A DNA stretch of 64,000 nucleotides from Streptomyces spororaveus (GCF_016755875.1 NZ_BNED01000005.1:1178001-1242000), one strand, 5' to 3'; counted from the first letter of the stretch, positions 42,431-49,944 are shown. Notes: generated by a model not told the origin, from the sequence alone. Program-made: numbers and translations.

Positions 42431-43296
42431 CGGGTGCGACCTCCAGTCGCCGCCGCACCGGCGGGGCGGATCACGGTGGTGGTGTCGGAGAAGAACGGAT
42501 CACCCGGCTTCCACGTCGCACGGGTCTGGGTCGTCAGCACCGCCGGGATACGTGGCTGGGTGGCGGCCCACATGGCCGGGCGGTCCCGGGGCTGCTCGGG
42601 TTCCGGCGCCCACACCGGGTGGCTCGCGGCCTCGGTCAGGGGAGCGCCGGCGGCCCAGGCGGACAGTGCCCGGTAGACCGGAGCCAGGTCCCGCCCGGCG
42701 GCCGTCAGTTCGACGCGGCCCTCACGGTCCTTGGTGACGAGGAAGTCCTCGGCCAGGCGGTTCAACGGCTCGTAGACGTTGGTCAGGTGCCGGTCGGGCA
42801 TGGCGGTGGCGGCCAGGGCCTTGGCGCTGGATGTTCCGCGGATGCGCAGCGCCCACAGGATCGGGGTGGCCTGTCGCGGGGCGATCAGCGCGATGGTGTC
42901 CTCGACGTCCTGCGCGCGGGGCACCGCCTTGGGTACGCGGTGACCGGTCGCCGGATCCAGCACCGTCTCCTTCTCCAGGTGCCGGCCACCCCAGGTAGCG
43001 ATCACTCCGAGGACCGGCAGCAGTTCGCGGCCTCGGACGGACAGGCCATACAGCACGTCCTGGGGCTCGAACTCGGTTCGTTCGAGGAGTCCGGAGTCGA
43101 CGAGCCTGACGAGCCGGGGGTGGAGTTGGCCGTCGGGGAGCCAGGGCAGGGCGCCCTTGATCTCCCGGTAGCGCAGCGGCTTCTCGGACATGGTCAGCAG
43201 CACCCAGACGTTCCACCGCGGGGCCAGCATCTGCAGGCTCTGGGTGACACGGGACAGGTCGGACGATATGGATTCGGGCAGGCCGGTGGTAGCCAA
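42427..43296 (-). CDS. Tandem HxlR-family winged-helix regulator
   Basis: A 289-residue protein with two HxlR domains. Domain 1 (about 12-105): LAPRWNVWVLLTMSEKPLRYREIKGALPWLPDGQLHPRLVRLVDSGLLERT. Domain 2 (about 130-225): RQATPILWALRIRGTSSAKALAA...VYEPLNRLAEDFLVTKDREGRVELTAAG. Single-domain HxlR proteins respond to electrophiles, but the conserved Cys is absent here. TTG 43296 starts the first helix; AGGAG lies 12 bases upstream. Likely controls this cassette. Confidence 0.78.
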   Translation of the reverse strand: MATTGLPESISSDLSRVTQSLQMLAPRWNVWVLLTMSEKPLRYREIKGALPWLPDGQLHPRLVRLVDSGLLERTEFEPQDVLYGLSVRGRELLPVLGVIATWGGRHLEKETVLDPATGHRVPKAVPRAQDVEDTIALIAPRQATPILWALRIRGTSSAKALAATAMPDRHLTNVYEPLNRLAEDFLVTKDREGRVELTAAGRDLAPVYRALSAWAAGAPLTEAASHPVWAPEPEQPRDRPAMWAATQPRIPAVLTTQTRATWKPGDPFFSDTTTVIRPAGAAATGGRTR

Positions 43297-43329
43297 AGGG
43301 GGGTGCTCCTGGAACGTGGTTAAAGGGGT

Positions 43330-43737
43330 TCAGCGGACGCGGGAGGCCGGGACAGCGGCCGGGACCGGTGGTGTGACCGGGGCGACGGGTGTGGTCTCCG
43401 GTGCGGGGGTGCGGTGCAGGCTCTGGAGCACTGCGGTGACGTGCTGGGCCTGGGTATCGCGGACGGCGACGGCTTCACCGATACGGCGGGCGCAGTCGTG
43501 GATGTGCCCGGCGGTGTAGCGGCTGGTCTCGCGCTCGGGGTGAGTCAGCTGCCGCAAGCGCTGGAGCTGGAAGTCGAGGTCGCTTTCCGCGAACTCGACG
43601 GCGGCGTGGGCGGACAGGAGCGCGGAGAGCATGTTCGGGTGGCTGGTGGAGTCGGCGTGTGCTTTGAGTTCCGCGCGCGGGCGGCCGTAGAGGGCTTCGA
43701 TGTGCTCGGCGATCAGCCGGGAGGTGTCGTGGGGCAA
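43330..43737 (-). CDS. Helical hypothetical protein, tandem member 3
   Basis: A 135-residue helical protein (HIEALYGRPRAELKAHADST...VEFAESDLDFQLQRLRQL...RRIGEAVAVRDTQAQHVTAVLQSLH) with a Pro/Val tail. The pattern VRD-x-x-A-x-x-V-x-x-(L/V)-L before the tail is shared with the gene at 44187. TTG 43737 directly follows the TGA of the upstream gene, with AGAGG before it. Function unknown. Confidence 0.6.
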   Translation of the reverse strand: MPHDTSRLIAEHIEALYGRPRAELKAHADSTSHPNMLSALLSAHAAVEFAESDLDFQLQRLRQLTHPERETSRYTAGHIHDCARRIGEAVAVRDTQAQHVTAVLQSLHRTPAPETTPVAPVTPPVPAAVPASRVR

Positions 43738-44190
43738 TCAGTGACCTCTCGCACCGTGGGCCGCAGGGGCCGCCGCGAGCGGCGGCACCCTGGGTGCGGC
43801 ACGGGTGGTGATCTTGGGTTGGTTGAACCGCACCCGGCTCTCCGGCCGTGGCGAACCCGGCGGGGGCATGCTCCGAAGGAGTTGGTCCAGGGCGGTGACG
43901 TACTGGGTGCGGGCGGACAGGGCGGCGTCCATCCATTGCGAGTCGAGGCGCAGTTCGGAGGCGGACAGCGTGCTCATGTCCGCGTCAGGGGCCGTGTATT
44001 GGTGCACGCGGTCACGGACGTGGGCGACCTGTTCCTCGGCCAGGGCCAGGAAGGAGCGCAGTTCCAGCGCGCGCTGCTCGGCCGGCGTGGCCGTTCCGGC
44101 TGCCGCGGCGGCGTAGAGCCGGGCCAGGGGGGCACCGAAGACCTCTTCGAGGTGCGTGTCCTGGCTGGTCGGCTTGGTCGAGCTGCTCAT
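43738..44190 (-). CDS. Helical hypothetical protein, tandem member 2
   Basis: A 150-residue protein of the same build: acidic start, helices (LEEVFGAPLARLYAAAAAGTATPAEQRALELRSFLALAEEQVAHVRDRVHQY; TQYVTALDQLLRSMPPPG), then a Pro/Ala/Arg tail. ATG 44190 overlaps the upstream stop as ATGA. Function unknown. Confidence 0.6.
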   Translation of the reverse strand: MSSSTKPTSQDTHLEEVFGAPLARLYAAAAAGTATPAEQRALELRSFLALAEEQVAHVRDRVHQYTAPDADMSTLSASELRLDSQWMDAALSARTQYVTALDQLLRSMPPPGSPRPESRVRFNQPKITTRAAPRVPPLAAAPAAHGARGH

Positions 44191-44639
44191 CGCATGCCGC
44201 CCCTGACCGGGACGGAGGGCAGTGCGGCCGGGCGGGCGACGGGTGTTGTCTCGATGGCGGGTTCCGTACGGACGCTCCCGCGCCAGGGTCCCGGCGTACG
44301 TCGGCCCGGGGCGTTGTCGTCGAGGAGGTGGCGGACGACCATGGCGCGGCCGTCCCGTACGGCGACCAGCGTGTTCACGCGGTCGGCGAGGGCCATCACC
44401 GGGTCATCGAGCTCACCCACTGGTGCCTGGTCGAGGGCGAGCACGAGGTCGTCCTCGGCCCGGGACAGCAGCCCTTGGGCTTCTTCGAGGTGTCCGTACC
44501 AGCGGACCACGGTCGTCGCATCGGGATTCGCCTCAGGGGCGGTCGTTACGGCAGCGCGCAGCTGGTGGAGAGGTATCTGGAAGCGGGCTTCGATCTGCTG
44601 GGTGAAGGCGGCCAGCACGTCGTCGAGTTCTTCGGGCAT
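44187..44639 (-). CDS. Helical hypothetical protein, tandem member 1
   Basis: A 150-residue protein (LDDVLAAFTQQIEARFQIPLHQLRAAV...WYGHLEEAQGLLSRAEDDLVLAL...VNTLVAVRDGRAMVVRHLLDD, Pro/Arg tail). GAGAGGAG lies 6 bases before ATG 44639. First gene of a tightly overlapping operon running to about 40 kb. The conserved palindrome at 44735-44772 lies about 100 bases upstream. Confidence 0.62.
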   Translation of the reverse strand: MPEELDDVLAAFTQQIEARFQIPLHQLRAAVTTAPEANPDATTVVRWYGHLEEAQGLLSRAEDDLVLALDQAPVGELDDPVMALADRVNTLVAVRDGRAMVVRHLLDDNAPGRRTPGPWRGSVRTEPAIETTPVARPAALPSVPVRGGMR

Positions 44640-44734
44640 GGCGGACTCCTCTCCATGAGGGCATGGGGCGACAAGGTGAAAGGTTGGAGGCGGCCCGAAG
44701 TTGTGCGGTGGGCCCAGTTCCTAGGGTCCGGAGA

Positions 44735-44772
44735 ATCCCCGGTTTGGCTGACCGGGGATGTGCTGCTACGTT
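44735..44772. promoter_or_regulatory. Palindrome with promoter-like spacing, copy 1
   Basis: CCCCGGT-N7-ACCGGGG dyad. Read on the plus strand it also gives TTGGCT, 17 bases, TACGTT, with CCGGGGAT in the spacer. Nearly the same sequence recurs at 48549-48584, and the same box is in both arms of 49530-49650. It lies just upstream of the minus-strand operon starting at 44639, so it may be an operator for that operon or a plus-strand antisense promoter. Confidence 0.6.
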
Positions 44773-44787
44773 CCGGCGCGCCCAGCC

Positions 44788-45498
44788 TCAACGCGCCCGG
44801 CCGCGGACTTGCGGCGGAGCGATCGGTGGGGCGGCGGGGCTGATGGTTCGGGTGGACGGCGCGGCCGGCGGAAGGGGGCTGGAGCGGTCTTCCATCCAGC
44901 CCAGGGCGGCCTCGTAGGTCTCGAAGACACCCTCGCGCAGCGTGTGGGTGTAGGTGTCGAGGTCGGCTTGCTCCAGCAGAACCCGGAACGGCTTCTCCAC
45001 CCGCTCATCCAGCGCGCGCAGGAGCACGGTGGTCTCGGGCTTGGGCGAGGTGTCGTCGGTGTAGCTGTGGAGCAGAGCGAAGCGGTCTCCGTCGGCCGCG
45101 AGCCGCTGCTGCAGGGCCACGGTGGCCGTGTCGGCGGGCTGAGTGCCCATCCCCGGCGGCAAAGCGATGGCCTCCGCCGGGCAGCCACGCTTGATGAGCC
45201 AGGACTGGGCCATCGCCGGAAGCGGCAGCCTGGCGTGCTCGAAGCTGTACGACTTGGCTGCGATGTCCCGTTCGAGGCGTAGTGCGATGAGCTGCGGTTC
45301 GCCGGGGATTCCCCACGTGACGGCGCCGTTGTGGATCACGTAGAAGCTTGCTCGGCCGTCGGTACTGTGGTGGGCGGCAAGCGTGGTCATCGAGTCGCTC
45401 TCCGAGTCGATGTGATCCCAGAAGGCCTCCTCCACGGTGTCGTTGACAGGCTCGAAGCCGTCAAGGCGGAAGTCAGGCCGGTAGTCGGTTCGCGGCAT
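44788..45498 (-). CDS. Hypothetical protein, 236 residues
   Basis: Not assigned to a family. N-terminal half with mixed strands (ASFYVIHNGAVTWGIPGEPQLIALRLERDIAAKSYSFEHARLPLPAMAQSWLIKRGCP), then a helical VLLRALDERVEKPFRVLLEQADLDTYTHTLREGVFETYEAALGWMEDR and a Pro-rich tail. ATG 45498. It stands between two operons, with the palindrome at 44735 just beyond its stop. Confidence 0.6.
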   Translation of the reverse strand: MPRTDYRPDFRLDGFEPVNDTVEEAFWDHIDSESDSMTTLAAHHSTDGRASFYVIHNGAVTWGIPGEPQLIALRLERDIAAKSYSFEHARLPLPAMAQSWLIKRGCPAEAIALPPGMGTQPADTATVALQQRLAADGDRFALLHSYTDDTSPKPETTVLLRALDERVEKPFRVLLEQADLDTYTHTLREGVFETYEAALGWMEDRSSPLPPAAPSTRTISPAAPPIAPPQVRGRAR

Positions 45499-45542
45499 TC
45501 AACTCAATTCGTGAGGCAGGGGGATGAGGAGGCACGGCAGGG

Positions 45543-46238
45543 TCAGCGGGACCGTGCCGAGGGCGCCGGCCAGGACCCCACCCGAGGCGCGGGCGCGGCC
45601 GTTACCGAAGGACGGGCGGCGCCGGTCACCGTTGTCCGTCCGCTCTCGGTGAGCGAGACGGGCTGTCCGGCGTGGAGCGGGCGGGAGGTGTCGCGCACCA
45701 CCAGACCGGCCTCTTCCAGCCGTTGGAAGACCGGGTGGGCGACCCGTACTCCGGAGGCCGTCACGACGGACATGCGGCCGGTCTGCAGGTGCTGATGGAG
45801 TTTGGCTCCCTGGCTGATGGCGAGGAGCGCGGCGAACTCGTGGGCGATCAGGTCCGCACCTGCCGTCACGGAGGCTGCCGGGTGGGCGGCTTCCAGCGGC
45901 TCCAGTACGACGACCGCCTGCTCCTGGCAGGCATCCCGTACCGCGGTGGCATCCTTGAGCTGGACGACGGTCCGGTCGATGCGGCTGAAGAGAGCCTGAT
46001 CAAAAGGCAGTTCACCGGAGGCCAGGCGCTGGAGCAGGACCCGGTAGAAGGTGACGCCTCGCTCGGCATCGGACAGGGAGCGGTGGGCTTCGGCGAGACG
46101 GCCAAGCGGCTCGTCGAGCAGGCCTCGGTCGTGGTACGTCCACAGCAGGTCGACGGTATGACCGGTGACCAGCTCGACGCGGTGGTCCAGGTTGGTCAGG
46201 GCCTTCGCCTGCGGCGTGATGGACGGCAGGGAGATCAC
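45543..46238 (-). CDS. Hypothetical protein with winged-helix-like C-terminal part
   Basis: A 231-residue protein: helical N-terminal 110 residues (LWTYHDRGLLDEPLGRLAEAHRSLSDAERGVTFYRVLLQRL), then ISQGAKLHQHLQTGRMSVVTASGVRVAHPVFQRLEEAGLVVRDTS...VSLTESGR, a winged-helix-like half. GTG 46238 sits on top of its own AGGAGG. The CTG at 46229, 8 bases after AGGAGG, is the better-placed start. Its start region overlaps the GNAT stop. Confidence 0.6.
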   Translation of the reverse strand: MISLPSITPQAKALTNLDHRVELVTGHTVDLLWTYHDRGLLDEPLGRLAEAHRSLSDAERGVTFYRVLLQRLASGELPFDQALFSRIDRTVVQLKDATAVRDACQEQAVVVLEPLEAAHPAASVTAGADLIAHEFAALLAISQGAKLHQHLQTGRMSVVTASGVRVAHPVFQRLEEAGLVVRDTSRPLHAGQPVSLTESGRTTVTGAARPSVTAAPAPRVGSWPAPSARSR

Positions 46239-46735
46239 CTCCTAGGAGAGGGCCGGGAAGCAGTCGGGTTGGTGGCGGACAGCGGCACGCGGACGTCGAG
46301 GTGCGCGCCCTCTCGGCTCTCGGTGGAGTGGCCGAGGTGCCCGACCAGACCGAGCATCGCCAGGTTCGACGCCTCGATGTACACGGAGAGGGCGTGCGCG
46401 CCTTGGAAACGGGCATGGGCAGCGGCGTGCCGGGCGACGGCGAGGCCGATGCCGCGGCGCTGGTGGGCGTCGGCGACTTGCAGGCCGAGGTCGAAGACGC
46501 CGGGGTGTCGGCTGACGGGTCCGGCCGAGCCCAGGGCGACGACCTCGTCGGCGGCGTGCAGGGCGATCCAGCAGCTGGAGTGGTGCAGCAACCGTTCGAT
46601 GTCGCGGCGGGTGATCTGGCTTCTGCCCCAGCGGCGGTGCAGGGCCTGCTCTGAGCAGCTGCGGTGGAACGCCTCGATGAGCGGCCAGTCAGCGATGGCC
46701 GCCGTCCGGATGCGGGTGGCCGTGGTGGTGTTCAG
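46235..46735 (-). CDS. GNAT-family N-acetyltransferase
   Basis: A 166-residue acetyltransferase. The acetyl-CoA loop is LQVADAHQRRGIGLAVARHAAAHA (Q-x-x-G-x-G/A type), preceded by VVALGSAGPVSRHPGVFDLGL (strands 4 and 5 side) and ending in YIEASNLAMLGLVGHLGHS (strand 6 and motif B). No ATG/GTG/TTG exists before TATRIRTAAIADW. CTG 46735 overlaps the upstream stop as CTGA and is taken as the start. Acceptor substrate unknown. Confidence 0.78.
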   Translation of the reverse strand: MNTTTATRIRTAAIADWPLIEAFHRSCSEQALHRRWGRSQITRRDIERLLHHSSCWIALHAADEVVALGSAGPVSRHPGVFDLGLQVADAHQRRGIGLAVARHAAAHARFQGAHALSVYIEASNLAMLGLVGHLGHSTESREGAHLDVRVPLSATNPTASRPSPRR

Positions 46736-47352
46736 CAGCTGGTGCACACGCCCGCGGCGGTGAGGAGGGCGTCGCGCTGGTAGGACTTGCGGCGCCGGCC
46801 GTCCGGCAGGGTGATGTCGCGGGTCCGCATGCCGTGCGGGGCCAGGAGCTCGGCGAGCCGGGCCTGGGTGAGATCGCTGTATCGCCAGTGCTTCCCGGCG
46901 ATGCCGGGCAGGTCTCGAAGAGCATCGACGAGGTCGGCGGAGGCCACGGCATACGGGTCGCCTAGCTGGGCGAACACTCCGAGGCAGGCTTCGAGCAGGT
47001 TGCCGGGCAGTTCCGGTTCCTGGCAGCACTCCTCGTCCTGTTCCAGACCGCACGGCACGCAGGGCTCGGCCTCGGCTACGTCCTCCGCGCAGCAGCAGTC
47101 GGTGGACAGGAGGAGGGACAGCTCGTACCCGGCGATGAGGCGCTCGATCAGGACGTCGATGCACGCCTCCAGCTGCTGGGCGGTTCCCTTGCCAGCCTTG
47201 ATCGCGGTGGCAATCTGGGTCAGCAGACGCCGGTCGAGGTTCTGGACGTCGGTGAAGGCGTCCAGGATGGCCCGGTGACGGGGGTTTGCCTCAAGCGGTG
47301 TGGCGCCGAGGAGGTTGATGGCGAAACTGTCGAGGAAGTTGGGGAAGGGCAT
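46732..47352 (-). CDS. Hypothetical protein with Cys cluster and DUF3631-like C-terminus
   Basis: A 206-residue protein. Helical N-terminus, then a cysteine-rich middle (STDCCCAEDVAEAEPCVPCG...ECC) that could bind a metal. The C-terminal 75 residues (SADLVDALRDLPGIAGKHWRYSDLTQARLAELLAPHGMRTRDITLPDGRRRKSYQRDALL) resemble the C-terminal tail of DUF3631 primase/helicase-type proteins, without the ATPase. ATG 47352 overlaps the previous stop as TGATG. Confidence 0.6.
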   Translation of the reverse strand: MPFPNFLDSFAINLLGATPLEANPRHRAILDAFTDVQNLDRRLLTQIATAIKAGKGTAQQLEACIDVLIERLIAGYELSLLLSTDCCCAEDVAEAEPCVPCGLEQDEECCQEPELPGNLLEACLGVFAQLGDPYAVASADLVDALRDLPGIAGKHWRYSDLTQARLAELLAPHGMRTRDITLPDGRRRKSYQRDALLTAAGVCTSC

Positions 47353-47837
47353 CAACGGGTGGGGCCTTTCGGGGTGGGGGGAAGTGCGGGCTGGGGAAGT
47401 CCGGGGACCGCGTAGGGCTGGGGTCCGGGCTTGGGGATGGTGCGGGTGGTGCCGAGCTGGGGAGACCGGCCCCTGGCCGCATGGGTGAGGGCGTCGACAG
47501 GCCGGCGCTTGATGCCCAGGCGGGCGGCGGCGGTCCGGTAGACGTCGCTCTGTTCCCGGGGCCGGACTGCGACGACGTGGATCTCGCTGCGGAACGCGGA
47601 TCCTTCGGGAGCCAGGCGCGTGGCGTAGACGATGCGCCAGGCCGCGCGTGAGTCGACATAGACCTTGCGGAGCCCGTCGAGTTCGTGGGTGAGCTTCCCG
47701 CCGAACAGGTTCGCGTTGACGACATCTTGGATCTTGGCGAGCGCGAGGTCGCGGATGTCACTGGGCGCTTGGAGGAGGTCGGTCAGAGCGCGCGGGTCGA
47801 AGGTCAGGCCGAAAGCTGGTTGTTCGTGGCCGCTCAC
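47352..47837 (-). CDS. RelE/ParE-like toxin-fold protein
   Basis: A 161-residue protein. Residues 5-100 match the RelE/ParE fold: LTFDPRALTDLLQAPSDIRDLALAKIQDVVNANLFGGKLTHELDGLRKVYVDSRAAWRIVYATR, then EIHVVAVRPREQSDVYRTAAARLG. A Pro-rich tail of about 45 residues is extra. RelE-type toxins cut mRNA or block gyrase. No antitoxin-like gene adjoins it; the partner by overlap (GTGA) is a DUF4913 protein. Its being a toxin is an inference from fold. Confidence 0.7.
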   Translation of the reverse strand: MSGHEQPAFGLTFDPRALTDLLQAPSDIRDLALAKIQDVVNANLFGGKLTHELDGLRKVYVDSRAAWRIVYATRLAPEGSAFRSEIHVVAVRPREQSDVYRTAAARLGIKRRPVDALTHAARGRSPQLGTTRTIPKPGPQPYAVPGLPQPALPPTPKGPTR

Positions 47838-48472
47838 GAGGCCGCCTCGACGGCGCGCTCCGTGTCGTCTGCCGCGGTGGCCACCGGGCGGGTGGAGCGG
47901 CCGGGGCCTCGCAGCAGGCGGTGGGCGGGACGGTCGGGGTCGGTCTGGCAGGCCGACAGCGGTCCGCCGGCCGCACGGACGGCGGCCATCGCGTGGCTGA
48001 GGAAGTCCCTGTGCCACACGAACATGCCGCTGGGTCCGGCTTCGGGGTCTTTGTGCTGCTGGTAGGCCATCCACAGGGCATGCAGCCACGCCACGACGTC
48101 GAGGTGGTCCTGCCACTGTTCGCACCACGGCGCGGATGTGGTGATCTCCGCGCCGTAGACCGGCATGAGGAAGTCCTCCACCCAGTCGGTCAGGGAGTCC
48201 AGTTCGTTCTCCCGCTCTTCGCCGTCCAGCTCCAGGATCGGCTTCGGCTCGGGCGGCAGCACGGGGGCGGGCATGCCGGGCAGGCCCGGCATCGTGAACC
48301 CGGCGAAGGGCATCGGGTCGGGTGCGGAGGACAGGCTGTCGAGCTGCCGAGCCTGCTGGGCCGACTGGTCCAGGAGCTTGCGGACGCTGGCCTCGATGCT
48401 CTCCAGGTCGGCGTCGGGGACGCGGACCGGGTCCATCTCCTGGCCGTCGGGACCGTCTATGGGTTCGAGCAC
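47834..48472 (-). CDS. DUF4913-domain protein
   Basis: A 212-residue protein. The DUF4913 core is VEDFLMPVYGAEITTSAPWCEQWQDHLDVVAWLHALWMAYQQH, preceded by a Pro-rich linker and a coiled N-terminal stretch (LESIEASVRKLLDQSAQQARQLDSL). DUF4913 proteins are common on Streptomyces plasmids, function unknown. GTG 48472 has GAGGAG 10 bases upstream; a longer open frame to 48547 crosses the palindromic control site and is not used. Confidence 0.78.
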   Translation of the reverse strand: MLEPIDGPDGQEMDPVRVPDADLESIEASVRKLLDQSAQQARQLDSLSSAPDPMPFAGFTMPGLPGMPAPVLPPEPKPILELDGEERENELDSLTDWVEDFLMPVYGAEITTSAPWCEQWQDHLDVVAWLHALWMAYQQHKDPEAGPSGMFVWHRDFLSHAMAAVRAAGGPLSACQTDPDRPAHRLLRGPGRSTRPVATAADDTERAVEAAS

Positions 48473-48548
48473 GAAAGGTCTCTCCTCGCAGCCGCATGCG
48501 GCACGTCGGAATTCGCAAAAGGGGCTGGAGTTCAACGATCCACACATT

Positions 48549-48584
48549 CCCCGGTTTGACTGACCGGGGATGTCGTGCTACAAA
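48549..48584. promoter_or_regulatory. Palindrome with promoter-like spacing, copy 2
   Basis: CCCCGGT-N7-ACCGGGG dyad, and on the plus strand TTGACT, 17 bases with CCGGGGAT, then TACAAA. It lies 77 bases upstream of the DUF4913 operon on the minus strand and would, as a promoter, read towards the antisense of the methyltransferase gene. Confidence 0.6.
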
Positions 48585-48651
48585 GCCCGGCGCACGGCGG
48601 GGACAGGAATACGAGAGGCCGTCTCCCTGTCCCCGCCATATGGCGTTTGGG

Positions 48652-49407
48652 TCAGGCCGTGAGGACGAAGTCGTCCTGGGAATACGTCTGCCGGAGCGCT
48701 TCGGTGAGACGGTCGGAGGCGATCTCGGCGTAGTGCCTGGTCTTCTCGACACCGATGAAGTCCCGGCCCTCCAGTAGGGCTGCGACACCTGTGCTGCCGG
48801 ATCCGGCGCAGAAGTCGAGGACGGTTCCGCCGGGCGGGCTGATCTTGACGAGCTCGCGCATCACCTCGACCGGCTTCTGCGTGATGTGCTGCCTCTTCTT
48901 GCCCGCCGGCTGCGAGCCGGAGTACAGGCCCGGGAGGTAGACCTCGTTCCGCGAGCCGTCCATGTCGCCGTTGGACCCCCAGACGATGAACTCGCAGTTC
49001 TGGGTGAAGCGCCCCTTCTGCGGGCGGGCAGCGGGCTTGTGCCAGGCCAGCACCCCACGCCACACCCAGCCGGCAGCCTGGATCGCATCCGTGGTGATGG
49101 GCAACTGGCGCCAGTCGGTGAACAGCAGCGCCGTGCCGCCAGGGCGCGTGGCCCGCTGGGCTTCGGTCATGATCTGCGTCAGCCAGAAGCCGTACGACCT
49201 CTGATCCATGTTCTCGCCGGTGAAGTCGGCCAGGGTGTGGCCGGCGTCGCCAGAGGTGTACTTCTGCCGGGCCGTCCGGCTCGTGCGCTCCTTCGCCGTC
49301 CGCCCGCCTGAGTTGTACGGCGGGTCGGTGATGACGGAGTCGACGCAGTTGTCCGGGAGGGTGGACAGGACGCTGAGGGCGTCGCCCTGGTGCAGGGAGA
49401 AAGGCAA
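48652..49407 (-). CDS. Orphan DNA adenine/cytosine-N4 methyltransferase, beta class
   Basis: A 251-residue DNA methyltransferase with the catalytic DPPY (TDPPYNSGG) near residue 28, the target-recognition part in the middle, and the SAM-binding FCAGSGSTGVAAL near residue 215, the beta-class order. N6-adenine or N4-cytosine methylation is expected. No restriction enzyme is adjacent, so it is probably a protective or regulatory plasmid methylase. Start at TTG 49407. It is transcribed from the left arm of the divergent promoter at 49530-49650. Confidence 0.87.
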   Translation of the reverse strand: MPFSLHQGDALSVLSTLPDNCVDSVITDPPYNSGGRTAKERTSRTARQKYTSGDAGHTLADFTGENMDQRSYGFWLTQIMTEAQRATRPGGTALLFTDWRQLPITTDAIQAAGWVWRGVLAWHKPAARPQKGRFTQNCEFIVWGSNGDMDGSRNEVYLPGLYSGSQPAGKKRQHITQKPVEVMRELVKISPPGGTVLDFCAGSGSTGVAALLEGRDFIGVEKTRHYAEIASDRLTEALRQTYSQDDFVLTA

Positions 49408-49529
49408 AGAGGTACCCCAATATCACTTCGGGAAAGGGTGGGAGTGGGCTCCAGCTCGCGGCAATGCCGCCACCCGTCCGGATTCGGACATAGGGGTGCC
49501 ATAGGGCCACAGGGCGGTTGTGCGAGGGG

Positions 49530-49650
49530 AGTTCCAAAACAGTAGGGCACGATCCCCGGTTGACCACGGTCGCCGCGAAAACCCTTGAAATAGAGCCTTG
49601 ATCATCTTTTTCTTGGTCAACCGGGGATCCGCACTTACTGTTTTGGAACT
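49530..49650. promoter_or_regulatory. Large palindromic divergent promoter
   Basis: Two 37-base arms (49530-49566 and 49614-49650) in inverted orientation. Each contains AGTTCCAAAACAGTA and ATCCCCGGTTGACCA, identical between arms, with seven variable bases between. Read outward, each arm gives a promoter: TTGGTC (plus) or GTGGTC (minus), 17 bases, TACTGT. The plus promoter faces the conjugation operon (49867 onward); the minus one faces the methyltransferase. The identical boxes imply one regulator for both directions. Confidence 0.75.
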
Positions 49651-49866
49651 GCCCGGTGCACACAGCGCCGATGGCTGTAATCCCCCGTCATGCCCACACG
49701 AAGGCACCCCCTTGCCCCGGCACACCTGACCGCCCGGACGTCATCGCGAGCGGCAACTCGCGCCGACGCCCCAAGGCACAGCTCACCCATCACCCGGCCT
49801 ACCGCGCTCCTTCTCACATCTCCACGGCACCGCGCGGCCGGGACTTCACACTTCAAGGACACCGCT

Positions 49867-49944
49867 ATGCCATCCCTGCGCCCTCCCCTGCCTGAAACCC
49901 GGCCGCCGGCCCTGACCGGCGAGCGCGGAGGCACCCCGGGTTGA
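49867..49944 (+). CDS. 25-residue leader peptide gene coupled to the NlpC/P60 gene
   Basis: ATG 49867 with AAGGA 9 bases upstream opens a Pro-rich 25-codon frame (MPSLRPPLPETRPP...) whose TGA overlaps the next gene's TTG as TTGA. Its place parallels the leader at 12346. Likely a coupling or attenuation peptide. Confidence 0.5.
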   Translation: MPSLRPPLPETRPPALTGERGGTPG

